DNA of 58,110 bases, from contig CAIZRK010000038.1 in NCBI GenBank assembly GCA_903935355.1, positions 1 to 58,110 of the forward strand, given 5' to 3'. Positions 11,675 to 24,755 of this stretch are shown here, in pieces (within the stretch, counting starts at the first letter, position 1; the number at the start of each line of letters is the position of its first letter). Under the pieces are notes generated by a model. That model was not told the origin of the DNA. It saw only the letters and a program-made list of their open reading frames with translations, and made no database searches. The DNA is from an uncultured beta proteobacterium (lineage in GTDB: Bacteria > Pseudomonadota > Gammaproteobacteria > Burkholderiales > Burkholderiaceae). Both the position numbers and the translations under genes were made by a program.

Positions 11675-13801
11675 TCAAATTGCAATCGGGTCGCGCTCAA
11701 TCATCCACCGGATGCGCAAAGCCTTGCTAATTCGACCTCGTGAATCTTGACGTAATTGTTGATCAATGAGCTCTAGCGTATCTTGTAATGCCTTCCGGTT
11801 AGAGGATTCAATTACCAACTGAGCCCGCTCAGAGCCCGCAACCCTCATGACCGCCTTAGGTACAGGGTCATAAACCCTCAACTCTTGATTGATTAATCCT
11901 TGCTTTTTTAAATGCCCTTTGAGTTCATTTAAAAATTGAATAGCCTTCACTAAGCTTTTTGCCTCTGCATGTACCAAAGCTTGATAAGAGAAGGGCGGTA
12001 ATTTAGCCTCATCTCTTTCATTGGCAACGTGCCTTAAAAATCCATCCACATCATGGCGTAATAAATACTGAAATACTGCAGCTTGCGGGTACTGAGTTTC
12101 GATGTATATTTCTCCACCTTCCTGCCCGTTTGTGCCAGCACGACCAGCACGACCAGCAACTTGCACTAACTGTGCAAACAATCTTTCAGCTGCCCGAAAA
12201 TCTGTAGAGTACAGGCGACTATCTGCATCGAGCACTGCAACCAATCCAATATTTTGATAGTCATGTCCTTTTGCAATCATTTGAGTACCAACAACTATAT
12301 CTACATTACCACCATGTATTTCTTGAAATAATCCCTCTGCACCTTTACTCTTTCTACTGGAGTCAGTATCAACCCGTAATACCCTAGCCTTTGGCCACAT
12401 CTCTTCAAAAACATCTTCTAATTTTTGTGTACCGTGACCAATCGTTTTCAGATCAGCATTGCCGCAATCCGGACAAAAACTCGGTATGGCCTTCATTAAT
12501 CCACAGTGATGACAACTTAACACCGAGCTCTTACCTAGAGCTCCCGCTTTATGCAGCACCATATAAGAAGAGCATTGGGTGCATTTAGATAGCCAGTTAC
12601 AGGCTCCACAACTCAATACTGGAGCGTATCCACGTCTATTGATTAATATTAAACATTGTTTTTTTGCATTTAGATTTTTAGTAATCGCATAGGCAAGTGT
12701 TTTTGTTATCAAACTCTTTTGCTTACTTGCCTGAACATCACCAGGGCTAAATTGATTTTGCGGATCACGCGTATTGATTAAATGTACTTTGGGCAGTCGT
12801 GCACCTTGCGCCCTCTGGTCAAGCCTTAAGTATTCGTAGCGCCCTGATTTTGCAGCCATCCAGGTTTCTAAAGAAGGTGTTGCTGATGAAAGCAAGATAG
12901 GTATTGATTGATCGTGAGCACGCCAAATTGCTAAATCTCGAGCAGAATAACGAGCGCCCTCTTGTTGCTTATACGATGGGTCGTTCTCCTCATCTACCAC
13001 TATCGCCCGCAAATTTGGTATGGGTGTTAAAACGGCTAAGCGTGTCCCCAAGATAATTTGTGCTTTACCAGTCATTGCTTCATACCAGGCAATACCTCTT
13101 TTGCTTTCACTAACCCCGCTGTGTAAAACCGACATTACCTTATCTGGGAAGTAGGCCTTAATCCTTCTTTCTAATTGTGGTGTTAAGTTAATTTCTGGTA
13201 CCAGTAAAAGAATTTGTGTGCGGGGATCTTCCAAAATGCCAGAGAGCCAATTTAAAAATACTGCCGTCTTACCGCTTCCGGTTTGCCCTTGTAACAAAAT
13301 TGCTCTGAAAGAATGTGTAAGCCTCTCATTTAGCAATACTTCTAGTGCCTTTTGTTGCTCGGGATTGAGCTGAGCTACCCCGATAAAGCCATCACCAATA
13401 ACCCCCCCTTTGTTTATATTTTTCTCAGCTCTTGCTAATTTTTTCGGTATTTTTTCCCATTCAGATGCTTTTTTCCACATCTGCGGAATGCCAGGCAACA
13501 TAGTTTCACCTAATGAATGGATATAGTATTGGCTCGCAAAGTTCATCAGTCGCAATAAAGCAGAATCTAAGACGGGGAGGGGTGCTATTTGCTGTACTAA
13601 CTTTAACTTCTCTATTTCATAATCGGAGTGAGCACTAACTTTAATCACTACACCAACCTCTTTAGATCGTCCAAAGGGAACTTCCACGATTTGACCAACC
13701 TCTGGTAACTTGCCCAATATTTCAGCATTCCACAGATAATCAAAGCTCTGAGATAGGGGTCTGTCTATGACCACCTGGACTACGATAGGCTGCGCCTTCA
13801 T
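11675..13801 (-). CDS. priA: Primosomal replication restart helicase PriA
   Basis: The 708-residue protein has an N-terminal DNA-binding domain and Walker A QGQTGSGKT near residue 175. Motif II is DEEN in place of the usual DEEH. The eight zinc-ribbon cysteines follow (CGACNWLSKCTQC and CHHCGLMKAIPSFCPDC), then GTQMIAKGHD and QVAGRAGR helicase motifs. PriA reloads the replisome at stalled forks. The upstream gap of about 260 nt contains DnaA-box-like sites. Its 3' end converges on gcvH with about 20 nt between them. Confidence 0.95.
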   Translation of the reverse strand: MKAQPIVVQVVIDRPLSQSFDYLWNAEILGKLPEVGQIVEVPFGRSKEVGVVIKVSAHSDYEIEKLKLVQQIAPLPVLDSALLRLMNFASQYYIHSLGETMLPGIPQMWKKASEWEKIPKKLARAEKNINKGGVIGDGFIGVAQLNPEQQKALEVLLNERLTHSFRAILLQGQTGSGKTAVFLNWLSGILEDPRTQILLLVPEINLTPQLERRIKAYFPDKVMSVLHSGVSESKRGIAWYEAMTGKAQIILGTRLAVLTPIPNLRAIVVDEENDPSYKQQEGARYSARDLAIWRAHDQSIPILLSSATPSLETWMAAKSGRYEYLRLDQRAQGARLPKVHLINTRDPQNQFSPGDVQASKQKSLITKTLAYAITKNLNAKKQCLILINRRGYAPVLSCGACNWLSKCTQCSSYMVLHKAGALGKSSVLSCHHCGLMKAIPSFCPDCGNADLKTIGHGTQKLEDVFEEMWPKARVLRVDTDSSRKSKGAEGLFQEIHGGNVDIVVGTQMIAKGHDYQNIGLVAVLDADSRLYSTDFRAAERLFAQLVQVAGRAGRAGTNGQEGGEIYIETQYPQAAVFQYLLRHDVDGFLRHVANERDEAKLPPFSYQALVHAEAKSLVKAIQFLNELKGHLKKQGLINQELRVYDPVPKAVMRVAGSERAQLVIESSNRKALQDTLELIDQQLRQDSRGRISKALRIRWMIERDPIAI

Positions 13802-13824
13802 TTTCCTGAAAAATCCCTTTTACT

Positions 13825-14020
13825 TGTGGATAAGTCTGTGGATATCATTCTCAAATTCAACTTTCTAGATTTATTTTAAAGGAAGGACAAATCCTACTAA
13901 AATTATATAAACTGCTATTTATTGTTATAAAACAATCACTTATAACTATTACTAAAAGTGAATGTTTATCTTTCTCTCGAATCTTGCTGTATTTTCGTTA
14001 ACGCACAATTCTGTGCATAA
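13825..14020. promoter_or_regulatory. DnaA-box-like cluster in the hemE-priA gap
   Basis: The sites are TGTGGATAA at 13825-13833 (exact), TGTGGATAT at 13837-13845 (one mismatch) and TGTGCATAA at 14012-14020 (exact to TTATNCACA). The first pair is 12 nt apart in the same orientation. They flank a very A/T-rich stretch about 24 nt upstream of the priA start. They could regulate priA or titrate DnaA. No gene is visible in the 13802-14060 gap. Confidence 0.55.
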
Positions 14021-14060
14021 CTTTTGCCAACATTATGCTTAAGTTAGCAATTACTAGGTA

Positions 14061-15173
14061 TTATTGCTTGACCCTGAGGGCTTTTGACTGAGAAACGACT
14101 GTCTGGGCTAAGGTACTAACGCTATCAGGGGGAGTAAACTGATTAATCCCATGGCCTAGATTAAAAATATGCCCATCTAAAGAATGCAGTCCTGGCTTTA
14201 ACGCAGGGGCTTTTGCAAGATCCTGTAATAAAGCACTTGTGGCCGATTCAATTTGTTTTACCCCTGAAAATAATATTAAGGGGTCCAAATTGCCCTGTAG
14301 CGCCAAAGGTTTTTTGATTTCTAATAATTGTTTACGAGCTCGACTTAAGGACATTGTCCAATCTAGTGCAATCACATCCGCACCAATTTGTGCCATGTCC
14401 TTTAACCAAAGACCGCCCCCTTTGGTAAAGATAATGATCGGAATTTTTCTACCTTCATGTTCGCGTGGTAGCAATTCTATTACCTTTTGCATGGCTGCCA
14501 AAGACATGCGCTGATACCATCCATCTGGCAATAAACCGCCCCAAGTGTCAAAAATCATTAAAGCTTGCGCGCCAGCCTTCACCTGCTCCATTAAATACAT
14601 CGCAACGGATTGCACATTAATTTCTAAAATATGGTCCAGAAGGTCGGGTCGGCTAAACATCATGGTCTTGGCATGACGAAAATCATCTGAGCCAGATCCA
14701 TCAATCATGTAGCAAGCAAGTGTCCATGGACTTCCAGAAAAACCAATAAGTGGAATGCGTTGTTCACCGTTTTGTATAAGTGCCTTGCGAATCTCAGATA
14801 CGGCATCAAATACATATCGCAACTGATCCATGTCTGCAACAGATAATTTTTTTATCGCCTCTTCTGTCCGCAAAGGGTGTTCAAAACTAGGGCCTTCACC
14901 GGTAGTAAATTTCAGGCCCAAACCCATTGCATCGGGAATGGTCAATATGTCGGAAAAAAGAATTGCAGCATCGAGAGGGTATCGATCTAGGGGCTGAAGA
15001 GTCACTTCAGTTGCATAGGCTGGATTTTTTGCGAGCCCTAAAAAACTTCCAGCCCTAGCCCGAGTAGCGTTGTACTCAGGGAGATAGCGACCTGCTTGCC
15101 GCATGAGCCAAAGCGGTGTTTGATCAACCGCTTCGCCCAAGCAGGCCTTTAAAAACCGATCATTTAACAACAA
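14061..15173 (-). CDS. hemE: Uroporphyrinogen decarboxylase HemE
   Basis: The roughly 370-residue enzyme decarboxylates uroporphyrinogen III to coproporphyrinogen III in haem synthesis. It shows the family signature [13 protein letters not shown] near residue 23, [14 protein letters not shown] and [17 protein letters not shown]. No ATG or GTG is available at the conserved N terminus. A TTG at 15173, or an ATT two codons further up giving the typical SLLLNDRF start, are the candidates. It follows atpC by 15 nt and may be the last gene of the ATP operon. Confidence 0.95.
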   Translation of the reverse strand: MLLNDRFLKACLGEAVDQTPLWLMRQAGRYLPEYNATRARAGSFLGLAKNPAYATEVTLQPLDRYPLDAAILFSDILTIPDAMGLGLKFTTGEGPSFEHPLRTEEAIKKLSVADMDQLRYVFDAVSEIRKALIQNGEQRIPLIGFSGSPWTLACYMIDGSGSDDFRHAKTMMFSRPDLLDHILEINVQSVAMYLMEQVKAGAQALMIFDTWGGLLPDGWYQRMSLAAMQKVIELLPREHEGRKIPIIIFTKGGGLWLKDMAQIGADVIALDWTMSLSRARKQLLEIKKPLALQGNLDPLILFSGVKQIESATSALLQDLAKAPALKPGLHSLDGHIFNLGHGINQFTPPDSVSTLAQTVVSQSKALRVKQ

Positions 15174-15188
15174 GGAAATGACCGGCGT

Positions 15189-15605
15189 TTATTTTTTACG
15201 ACGAAAGCGTGCTAAGGCAGCCAATTGCGCAGCGGCCATAGCAAATTCGGACTGAGCAAGAGCCAAATCAAAGTCTGTACCACGATTTTGCATTGCTTCT
15301 TCAGCGCGCTTCTTAGCCTCTAAAGCTTTAGCTTCATCCAGATCATGCCCGCGAATGGCAGTATCGGCCAAAACGGTCACGCGATCGGGCTGCACCTCTA
15401 AATAGCCACCAGCAACGAATACAAATTCTTCATCCCCATCAGCCTTTTCAATGCGAACTGAGCCAGGACGAATACGTGTAATAAGAGGAGTGTGGCCGCG
15501 CAAAATCCCGAGTTCACCACTTTCACCAGGAAGCGCTACAAACTTAGCCTCCCCACTGAAAATAGATTGCTCGGCACTTACTACATCGACGCGTATGGTT
15601 GACAT
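15189..15605 (-). CDS. atpC: F1Fo ATP synthase epsilon subunit
   Basis: The 138-residue protein has the N-terminal beta-sandwich ([50 protein letters not shown]) and a C-terminal two-helix region rich in Ala/Glu/Arg, as in other epsilon subunits. It couples rotor and catalytic head and inhibits ATP hydrolysis. It comes last in the canonical atpIBEFHAGDC order. Confidence 0.97.
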   Translation of the reverse strand: MSTIRVDVVSAEQSIFSGEAKFVALPGESGELGILRGHTPLITRIRPGSVRIEKADGDEEFVFVAGGYLEVQPDRVTVLADTAIRGHDLDEAKALEAKKRAEEAMQNRGTDFDLALAQSEFAMAAAQLAALARFRRKK

Positions 15606-15626
15606 AATTTCCCTAGATGAATTCGA

Positions 15627-17042
<1,416 letters not shown>

Positions 17043-17082
17043 TTAATTCCTGAATTCTGTGGTATTTCTAAACGCTGACCGC

Positions 17083-17952
17083 TTAAACTGCAGCCGCTCC
17101 GCCAACAATTTCTGAAAGCTCTTTGGTAATAGCAGCCTGTCGAGTCTTGTTGTATTCCAATTGCAATTCGCCAATCACGTTCTTCGCATTATCTGAAGCT
17201 GCTTTCATTGAGACCATCCGCGCTGATTGCTCAGAAGCCATGTTTTCAGCAACTGCCTGATAAATCATTGCCTCTACGTAACGCTTTAACAATCCATTCA
17301 AGATAGACTCTGCATCGGGCTCATAAATATAATCCCAAGAGTGCCCCTCTTTTTCTTCTGGAGTCAGAGCAGCAGGCTCCAAAGGTAAGAGCTTTTCTAG
17401 AACGGGTTCTTGCTTCATCGCATTTACGAAACGGTTGTAACCCAAATAAACAGCATCGATTTCACCACTCTCAAACGCCTCTAACTGAGCAGTAATTGCG
17501 CCAATCAACACGTCCATATGTGGTGTGTCACCAATATGGGTTGTTTGGGACATTAGCTTTGCTTTCGAGCGATTCAAAAATTGAAGGCCTTTTGAGCCAA
17601 TAGCGGTGTACTCAATTCCAATCTGAGACGCCCCCATCTCGCGCACTTGGTTTGTAACCAAGCGTAGGACGTTGGTATTTAAACCGCCACATAAACCTTT
17701 GTCTGTCGTGACTAAGATGGTGCCAATTTTCTTAACTTCTCGAATAGCCATATAAGCAGGACGAAACTCTGGATTGGCTTTTGATAGATTGGCAACAATT
17801 TCACGAATTTTTTCAGAATAAGGGCGCGCATTACGCATACGCTCTTGGGCACGCCGCATCTTAGATGCAGCGACCATTTCCATCGCCTTCGTGATCTTGC
17901 GCGTGTTTTGCACGCTCTTGATCTTTGACCGTATCTCTTTTGTGCTTGCCAT
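17083..17952 (-). CDS. atpG: F1Fo ATP synthase gamma subunit
   Basis: The 289-residue rotor shaft has the conserved N-terminal helix ([31 protein letters not shown]) and a C-terminal helix with [21 protein letters not shown]. The internal [11 protein letters not shown] strand is also typical. Length is normal. It lies between atpA and atpD with short gaps. Confidence 0.97.
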   Translation of the reverse strand: MASTKEIRSKIKSVQNTRKITKAMEMVAASKMRRAQERMRNARPYSEKIREIVANLSKANPEFRPAYMAIREVKKIGTILVTTDKGLCGGLNTNVLRLVTNQVREMGASQIGIEYTAIGSKGLQFLNRSKAKLMSQTTHIGDTPHMDVLIGAITAQLEAFESGEIDAVYLGYNRFVNAMKQEPVLEKLLPLEPAALTPEEKEGHSWDYIYEPDAESILNGLLKRYVEAMIYQAVAENMASEQSARMVSMKAASDNAKNVIGELQLEYNKTRQAAITKELSEIVGGAAAV

Positions 17953-17969
17953 GATTTATGCGAGTCCTC

Positions 17970-19511
17970 TTAGAAAGAGGCTGAACGCTTGTAGTCCTCA
18001 ATTGCAGCGCGCAGCGCGGCTTCATCATCTTTACTCAAGTCTTTAGTCTCTTCAATGCGAGCAACTAAGTCAGCGTATTTGGATTTTAAGTGGTCTTGTA
18101 AACCTTTTTCGAAGGCCAATACATTCTTCACTTCAATATCGTCAAAGAAGCCATTGTTCATAGCGTAAAGGGACGCGGCCATTTCCCAAACTTGTAAAGG
18201 TTTATATTGCGCTTGTTTACACAATTCAGTAACGCGACGTCCGCGCTCGAGCTGTTTACGAGTTGCATCATCAAGATCAGATGCGAACTGGGCAAACGCT
18301 GCCAACTCACGATACTGCGCTAAATCGGTACGAATACCACCAGACAATTTTTTAATTACTTTAGTTTGAGCAGCGCCACCAACACGGGAGACAGAAATAC
18401 CAGCATTAATCGCTGGGCGTACGCCAGCGTTAAACAGATCTGTTTCTAAGAAGATCTGACCGTCTGTAATGGAAATCACATTGGTTGGAACGAATGCAGA
18501 AACATCACCGGCCTGAGTTTCAATAATGGGCAATGCGGTTAAAGAACCTGTCTTGCCTTTAACTGAGCCATTGGTAAATTTTTCAACATACTCGGCATTT
18601 ACACGAGCAGCACGTTCAAGCAAACGTGAGTGGAGGTAAAACACATCGCCAGGATAAGCTTCGCGGCCTGGTGGGCGGCGCAAGAGCAAGGAAATCTGAC
18701 GGTAAGCAACCGCTTGTTTTGTTAAATCGTCGTAAACGATCAAAGCATCTTCACCGCGATCACGGAAATACTCACCCATTGTGCAACCTGCGTATGCTGA
18801 GAGATATTGCATCGCTGCAGACTCAGAAGCACTTGCTGCCACTACGACGGTGTATTCCATCGCACCCAACTCAGTGAGCTTGCGCACAACGTTGGCAATA
18901 GTGGAAGCTTTTTGACCAATCGCAACATAGACGCAATAAACGCCTTTGCCTTTTTGGTTAATGATTGCGTCAACCGCAACAGCTGTCTTACCTGTTTGAC
19001 GATCGCCAATGATCAACTCACGCTGACCGCGGCCAATTGGAACCATGGCATCAATCGCCTTCAAACCAGTTTGAACTGGCTGACTAACCGATTGTCTTGC
19101 AATAACACCTGGAGCAACTTTTTCAATAAAGTCAGTTAACTTAGCGTTTACTGGGCCCTTGCCGTCAATCGGCTGACCAAGCGAATTAACTACTCGCCCA
19201 AGAAGCTCTGGGCCAACTGGAACTTCCAAAATGCGGCCAGTACATTTAACGGGGTCGCCTTCTTTAATATGGATATATTCACCCAAAACGACGGCGCCAA
19301 CTGAGTCACGTTCAAGGTTTAAAGCGAGACCAAAGGTATTGTTAGGAAATTCCAACATTTCGCCCTGCATCACACCAGACAAACCGTGAACTCGGCAAAT
19401 ACCATCAGTCACTGAAATAACAGTGCCTTCGTTGCGAAGCTGGGAGTCAACGCCCATTTCGCTAATTCGGCTTTTGATCAGCTCGCTGATCTCGGAAGGG
19501 TTGAGTTGCAT
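17970..19511 (-). CDS. atpA: F1Fo ATP synthase alpha subunit
   Basis: The 513-residue non-catalytic F1 subunit has Walker A GDRQTGKT near residue 170, [34 protein letters not shown] and the VGGAAQTK arginine-finger region. Length and motif order match the family. Confidence 0.98.
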   Translation of the reverse strand: MQLNPSEISELIKSRISEMGVDSQLRNEGTVISVTDGICRVHGLSGVMQGEMLEFPNNTFGLALNLERDSVGAVVLGEYIHIKEGDPVKCTGRILEVPVGPELLGRVVNSLGQPIDGKGPVNAKLTDFIEKVAPGVIARQSVSQPVQTGLKAIDAMVPIGRGQRELIIGDRQTGKTAVAVDAIINQKGKGVYCVYVAIGQKASTIANVVRKLTELGAMEYTVVVAASASESAAMQYLSAYAGCTMGEYFRDRGEDALIVYDDLTKQAVAYRQISLLLRRPPGREAYPGDVFYLHSRLLERAARVNAEYVEKFTNGSVKGKTGSLTALPIIETQAGDVSAFVPTNVISITDGQIFLETDLFNAGVRPAINAGISVSRVGGAAQTKVIKKLSGGIRTDLAQYRELAAFAQFASDLDDATRKQLERGRRVTELCKQAQYKPLQVWEMAASLYAMNNGFFDDIEVKNVLAFEKGLQDHLKSKYADLVARIEETKDLSKDDEAALRAAIEDYKRSASF

Positions 19512-19556
19512 TACTTACTCCTGGGTCTTATTTCGTATGTTCTTAATCGGGATAAC

Positions 19557-20093
19557 TTATGCGCCAAGACTGGTTTGCATTTGAGCTAACTGTGCCTTAA
19601 CTGAACTATCCATTACTTCATCTCCAACCTGAATGCGAACTCCGCCAATCAATGATGGATCTACTTGAATAGTTGGGCGCAATTCTTTACCCCCAAAGCG
19701 CTTCTTCAAACTTGACAATAAATCATTTAACGCAGAACCCTCTAAAGGGAATGCGCTAGTAATCATTACTTCTGCTGCACCTTCGCTCTTATTTTTCATT
19801 GCCTCAAATTGACTGGCAATTTCAGGAATAGCAGATAAGCGGTGGTTTTGATTCACAAGACTTAAAAAACTTAACAGTTTGCCATCTAGCTTTGTCTTTA
19901 CCATGCCAGAAAGCAATTTACTTAAATCGTCTGCCGATACTTTGGGATTGTTTGATAAAACAGCAACCTCTGGCAAAGCAGCGAGCTGAGCCAATTCGTT
20001 TAACTGTTCCAAACATCCAGCAAGCTCAGCAGGCTTAGCACTTTGAAAAAGCGCTTCCGCGTAAGGGCGTGCAATAGTGGCTAATTCAGCCAT
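19557..20093 (-). CDS. atpH: F1Fo ATP synthase delta subunit
   Basis: The 178-residue stator subunit has a helical N-terminal domain (ARPYAEALFQSA) and a C-terminal domain ending in a conserved GGVRIQVGDEVMDSSVKAQL segment. It joins the b-dimer to the F1 head. It begins one base past the atpF stop, so the two genes are tightly linked. Confidence 0.96.
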   Translation of the reverse strand: MAELATIARPYAEALFQSAKPAELAGCLEQLNELAQLAALPEVAVLSNNPKVSADDLSKLLSGMVKTKLDGKLLSFLSLVNQNHRLSAIPEIASQFEAMKNKSEGAAEVMITSAFPLEGSALNDLLSSLKKRFGGKELRPTIQVDPSLIGGVRIQVGDEVMDSSVKAQLAQMQTSLGA

Positions 20094-20094
20094 A

Positions 20095-20565
20095 TCAAAG
20101 TTCTGCCTTTAATTGATCAAGTAGAGCGCCGTGTGTTTTTGCATCAACTTCACGACGTAAAATTTGCTCAGCGCCTTTTACCGCCAAAACAGCCACTTCT
20201 GCGCGTAATACTTCACGTGCACGAGTTACTTGTTGGTCTGCATCTTGCTTCGCTTGAGAAATAATACGTGCCGCTTCTACTTGTGCGTTGGTACGAATTT
20301 CTTCTGCTGACATTTGTGCACGCTTTTCAGCTTCAGCAACTCGCTGAACACCTTCTTGACGTGCTCGAGACAACTCTAGCTCTACTTCATTATTTGCAAG
20401 CGCTAATTCTTCTTTTCCGCGCTGGGCCGCAGCCAAGCCATCAGCAATTTTGGTTGAGCGCTCATCTAATGCCTTCACTAGTGGTGGCCACACGAACCGT
20501 GCGACTACCCACCATAAGACAAAGAAAACGATCATTTGCGCGAATAGGGTCGCGTTCAGATTCAC
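20095..20565 (-). CDS. atpF: F1Fo ATP synthase b subunit
   Basis: The 156-residue protein has one N-terminal transmembrane helix ([20 protein letters not shown] region) and a long charged coiled coil of Ala, Glu, Arg and Gln, as in b subunits. The dimer forms the peripheral stalk of the synthase. Length is typical. Confidence 0.97.
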   Translation of the reverse strand: MNLNATLFAQMIVFFVLWWVVARFVWPPLVKALDERSTKIADGLAAAQRGKEELALANNEVELELSRARQEGVQRVAEAEKRAQMSAEEIRTNAQVEAARIISQAKQDADQQVTRAREVLRAEVAVLAVKGAEQILRREVDAKTHGALLDQLKAEL

Positions 20566-20628
20566 GATATTCCTTTCAGTATTGTTGAGAACGGTTGGAT
20601 GACTAGATAGTCATCCACGCCAAAACAA

Positions 20629-20910
<282 letters not shown>

Positions 20911-20937
20911 TTAAAGATGAAGTTAAAAATAAAAAAA

Positions 20938-21825
<888 letters not shown>

Positions 21826-21853
21826 TTAACTAGTCCTTATTTATTAAAGCTTG

Positions 21854-22348
21854 CTACTTCCAAAACCACGCCAATAAATAACATTTCAGCGTAGCTAAAT
21901 AGGTAACAAGCAAAGGTATCCATTTCAAATCAGGTTGCTTTAGGGCAAAACCAATAAACAGAAGAATGGTTGCAAGAATTTTTATAAATTCACCAGAAAC
22001 CACAGCTGTTAGATAGCCGCCAGGGCTTGATTTAACACTTCTTTTTGCCGCCTCTAATCGCATCAAAAACAATGCAGAAGGCAAAAATCCAATCAAGCCA
22101 CCAACTAAAGCCGAGTAAGTATAGTCGATTCTATTACTTAGCCCAGTGAAAATATAACAAGTGCCAGCAATTATCAGGGTAATTACTATCTGAGCCAGAA
22201 CAATAAGCCAGCTATTCGTTGATGCAAACTGTCTTGGCTTTAGCCTACGCAGATCGTCCATTTCTGCTTTGCTATATACGCGATAGGCATCTTCCGAAGT
22301 TTCTTCCCAAATATCGCTCTTGGGTAATGGTTTTTGGTTCGTGTTCAA
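21854..22348 (-). CDS. atpI: ATP synthase subunit I (AtpI)
   Basis: The 164-residue protein has four hydrophobic segments after a charged N terminus. The central SALVGGLIGFLPSALFLMRL resembles AtpI proteins, which may aid assembly of the c ring. Sequence conservation is low in this family. The call rests mainly on its place at the head of the atp operon and its length. Confidence 0.9.
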   Translation of the reverse strand: MNTNQKPLPKSDIWEETSEDAYRVYSKAEMDDLRRLKPRQFASTNSWLIVLAQIVITLIIAGTCYIFTGLSNRIDYTYSALVGGLIGFLPSALFLMRLEAAKRSVKSSPGGYLTAVVSGEFIKILATILLFIGFALKQPDLKWIPLLVTYLATLKCYLLAWFWK

Positions 22349-22381
22349 TGTTTAAATTTTTGATAGGCCAAATAAAAAATA

Positions 22382-23275
22382 CTAAGAATCAGTCACAATA
22401 CCCAACTTTTTTAATAGGGAATCAAGTTCATCAAATTGACTAAAGCGAATTCTTAACTCTCCGCCTTTGCCTTTAAGCTTAAATTGGGTATTTAATCCAA
22501 TTAAATCAGCAATTTCCTGAGTTAATCGGTGCATATCTGGGTCTTTACTTGAGGCGCCTTCTGCAGCTTTACTGTTAGGCTTTTTATTGCCTATTTGGCC
22601 TCCGGCCATAGCCAAGGCAGTTGCCATTTTTTCGGCCTCACGTACCGATAATCCTTGGGCTGCGATTCTGTGAGCCAAAGCTACCTGGCTTGCACCCGGA
22701 AGAGGTATGAGGGCACGCGCATGGCCCATGTTTATATCGCCTGCCAACAGCATCGCTTGCACTGCCTTTGAAAGCTGACTTAGGCGTAATAAATTGGTAA
22801 TAGCACTGCGTGACTTTCCAACTGCTTTTGCTGCTTGCTCATGTGTAAAGCCAAACTCCTCAATGAGCCTTGCCAAACCTTGCGACTCTTCAAGAGGATT
22901 TAAGTCCTCGCGTTGCATATTTTCTATGAGCGCCATCGCTGCAGCGGTTTGATCGTTAGCTACTGACACCAAAACAGGAACTTCACTAAGGCCCGCCAAA
23001 GTCGCCGCACGAAAACGCCTCTCACCAGCAATGATTTCATATTTACCAGGCGCAATTAACCGCACTAGCAAGGGCTGCATCACACCTTGTTCGCGAATAC
23101 TATCGGCCAACTCTTGCAATGCTCCCGCTTCCATTTTCTGACGCGGTTGATACTTACCGGCCTGCAATGCCGCCAAGGGCAACCGGTTGACTTCTGTCAA
23201 ATCTTCTTGCTTTGCCTTTTCACCAAGCAGTGCTTCGAGACCTCGACCCAAACCTTTTTTCTTTATTGCAACCAT
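22382..23275 (-). CDS. parB: Chromosome-partitioning protein ParB
   Basis: The 297-residue protein starts with KKKGLGRGLEALLGE, typical of chromosomal ParB. It carries the CTPase motif GERRFRA and ENMQREDLNPLEE near residues 85-125, then a helix-turn-helix (AKAVGKSRSAITNLLRLSQLS) that reads parS. The C-terminal part has the dimer domain after a polar linker. ParB loads on parS, slides as a clamp and helps move the origin. It is downstream of parA with a 24-nt gap. Confidence 0.97.
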   Translation of the reverse strand: MVAIKKKGLGRGLEALLGEKAKQEDLTEVNRLPLAALQAGKYQPRQKMEAGALQELADSIREQGVMQPLLVRLIAPGKYEIIAGERRFRAATLAGLSEVPVLVSVANDQTAAAMALIENMQREDLNPLEESQGLARLIEEFGFTHEQAAKAVGKSRSAITNLLRLSQLSKAVQAMLLAGDINMGHARALIPLPGASQVALAHRIAAQGLSVREAEKMATALAMAGGQIGNKKPNSKAAEGASSKDPDMHRLTQEIADLIGLNTQFKLKGKGGELRIRFSQFDELDSLLKKLGIVTDS

Positions 23276-23299
23276 GATTTTTTATTGTCTTCCCAGAAA

Positions 23300-24070
23300 T
23301 TACATGTGCTTAATACGTTCAATCATTTCAGCGCCGAACTCGAGATACGCCTTAGCGCCTCGTGATGTCCTATCGAAAGCCACCCCCGGAAGACCGTAGG
23401 ATGGGGCTTCAGCTAAGCGCACGTTGCGAGGAACAATGGTTTTAAATACTTTATCGCCAAAATGCTCTAACAATTGATCGGATACTTGTTGTTGTAATGT
23501 CATGCGCGCATCAAACATCACGCGTAGCAATCCAATAATCACCAAATCTGGATTTAAATTAGCATGAACCTGTTTAATCGTATTCACTAAATCCGATAAA
23601 CCCTCTAGCGCAAAGTATTCACACTGCATTGGAACAATCACCCCATTGGCCGCGCAAAGTCCATTTAATGTTAGCAATGACAATGCAGGGGGGCAGTCAA
23701 TCAATATAAAATCGTAGTCATTGGCAACGGTCGCTAGCGCCTCTTTCAAGCGTTGCTCCCGAGAATCAAAATCTACTAACTCAATTTCAGCACCCGCTAA
23801 ATCACGGTTTGCTGGCAACACATCGTAGCTAGAGCTTTCACAACGTAGCGCACAAGCTTTCACCGAGGCAAGCCCAATAAGCACCTGATAGATGCTGTTG
23901 TTTAGCTCTGCCTTTTCGATACCGGAACCCATCGTTGCATTGCCCTGAGGATCTAAATCAACTAATAAAACACGTTGATTATGACCCGCCAAACCAGCGG
24001 CTAAATTAACCGCTGTCGTGGTTTTTCCTACTCCGCCTTTTTGGTTTGCAATACAAAATATTTTTGCCAT
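23300..24070 (-). CDS. parA: Chromosome-partitioning ATPase ParA/Soj
   Basis: The 256-residue protein has the deviant Walker A motif QKGGVGKTTT near residue 9, LVDLDPQGNATMG and IDCPPALSLLTLNG. This is the short chromosomal ParA class, without an N-terminal DNA-binding domain. ParA pulls ParB-parS complexes by nucleoid binding. It sits 22 nt after rsmG. Confidence 0.97.
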   Translation of the reverse strand: MAKIFCIANQKGGVGKTTTAVNLAAGLAGHNQRVLLVDLDPQGNATMGSGIEKAELNNSIYQVLIGLASVKACALRCESSSYDVLPANRDLAGAEIELVDFDSREQRLKEALATVANDYDFILIDCPPALSLLTLNGLCAANGVIVPMQCEYFALEGLSDLVNTIKQVHANLNPDLVIIGLLRVMFDARMTLQQQVSDQLLEHFGDKVFKTIVPRNVRLAEAPSYGLPGVAFDRTSRGAKAYLEFGAEMIERIKHM

Positions 24071-24092
24071 GGCTGCTTTTGATAGTCCTGCT

Positions 24093-24755
24093 TTAAAGGG
24101 GTAATTTTCTCACGGGAGATAAGACCAAAAGGCGTCTTTCTACAGAGAGACTGGGAATATATAAAGATTCATCGGCAATTAAGCGCCAATCATCCATACA
24201 AACTTCTTGTAACTCTTGATCTGCACGCTTGGCTTTCATTGCAAAAACAAGGCCGTCAGGCTTCAGTAGGGGTAATGAGAGGCTTAGAAGGCGCACTAGG
24301 CTAGTAAAGGCACGTGAGATTACGGCATCGTACTGTGCTGGGCGCACTACTGACACGGACTCTACCCGCTCACTCAGCACCTCTATGTTGCCTAGCCTTA
24401 ACTTGCCACGTACATGCTGCAAAAATGCCGTCTTTTTTCGGATTGCTTCAATTAACGTCACCTGCCAAGCCGGTTGTAAGATTGCAATGGGGATGGCGGG
24501 TAAGCCGCCACCAGAACCCAGATCAGCAATCTTTGGGCAGGGGAAATCTAAAAACTGCCTCATAATTGGTAAAACTGCAATAGAATCAATAAGGTGCAAT
24601 CGTATAGATTCTATTGCACCCTCGATAGCGGTTAAATTATGGATGCGATTCCAACGGCTCATTTCCTGTAAAAAGAGCTCTAAATCAGCAATATTGTTTG
24701 GGCTTAATTCCAAGCCTAACTCTTGAATCCCGAGCGCTACCAACCCATCACTCAC
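24093..24755 (-). CDS. rsmG: 16S rRNA m7G527 methyltransferase RsmG
   Basis: The 220-residue SAM-dependent enzyme has RIHNLTAI, then [17 protein letters not shown] and [21 protein letters not shown], the standard RsmG motifs. It methylates G527 of 16S rRNA. Its start overlaps the mnmG stop by 4 nt (ATGA), a sign of translational coupling. Confidence 0.96.
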   Translation of the reverse strand: MSDGLVALGIQELGLELSPNNIADLELFLQEMSRWNRIHNLTAIEGAIESIRLHLIDSIAVLPIMRQFLDFPCPKIADLGSGGGLPAIPIAILQPAWQVTLIEAIRKKTAFLQHVRGKLRLGNIEVLSERVESVSVVRPAQYDAVISRAFTSLVRLLSLSLPLLKPDGLVFAMKAKRADQELQEVCMDDWRLIADESLYIPSLSVERRLLVLSPVRKLPL

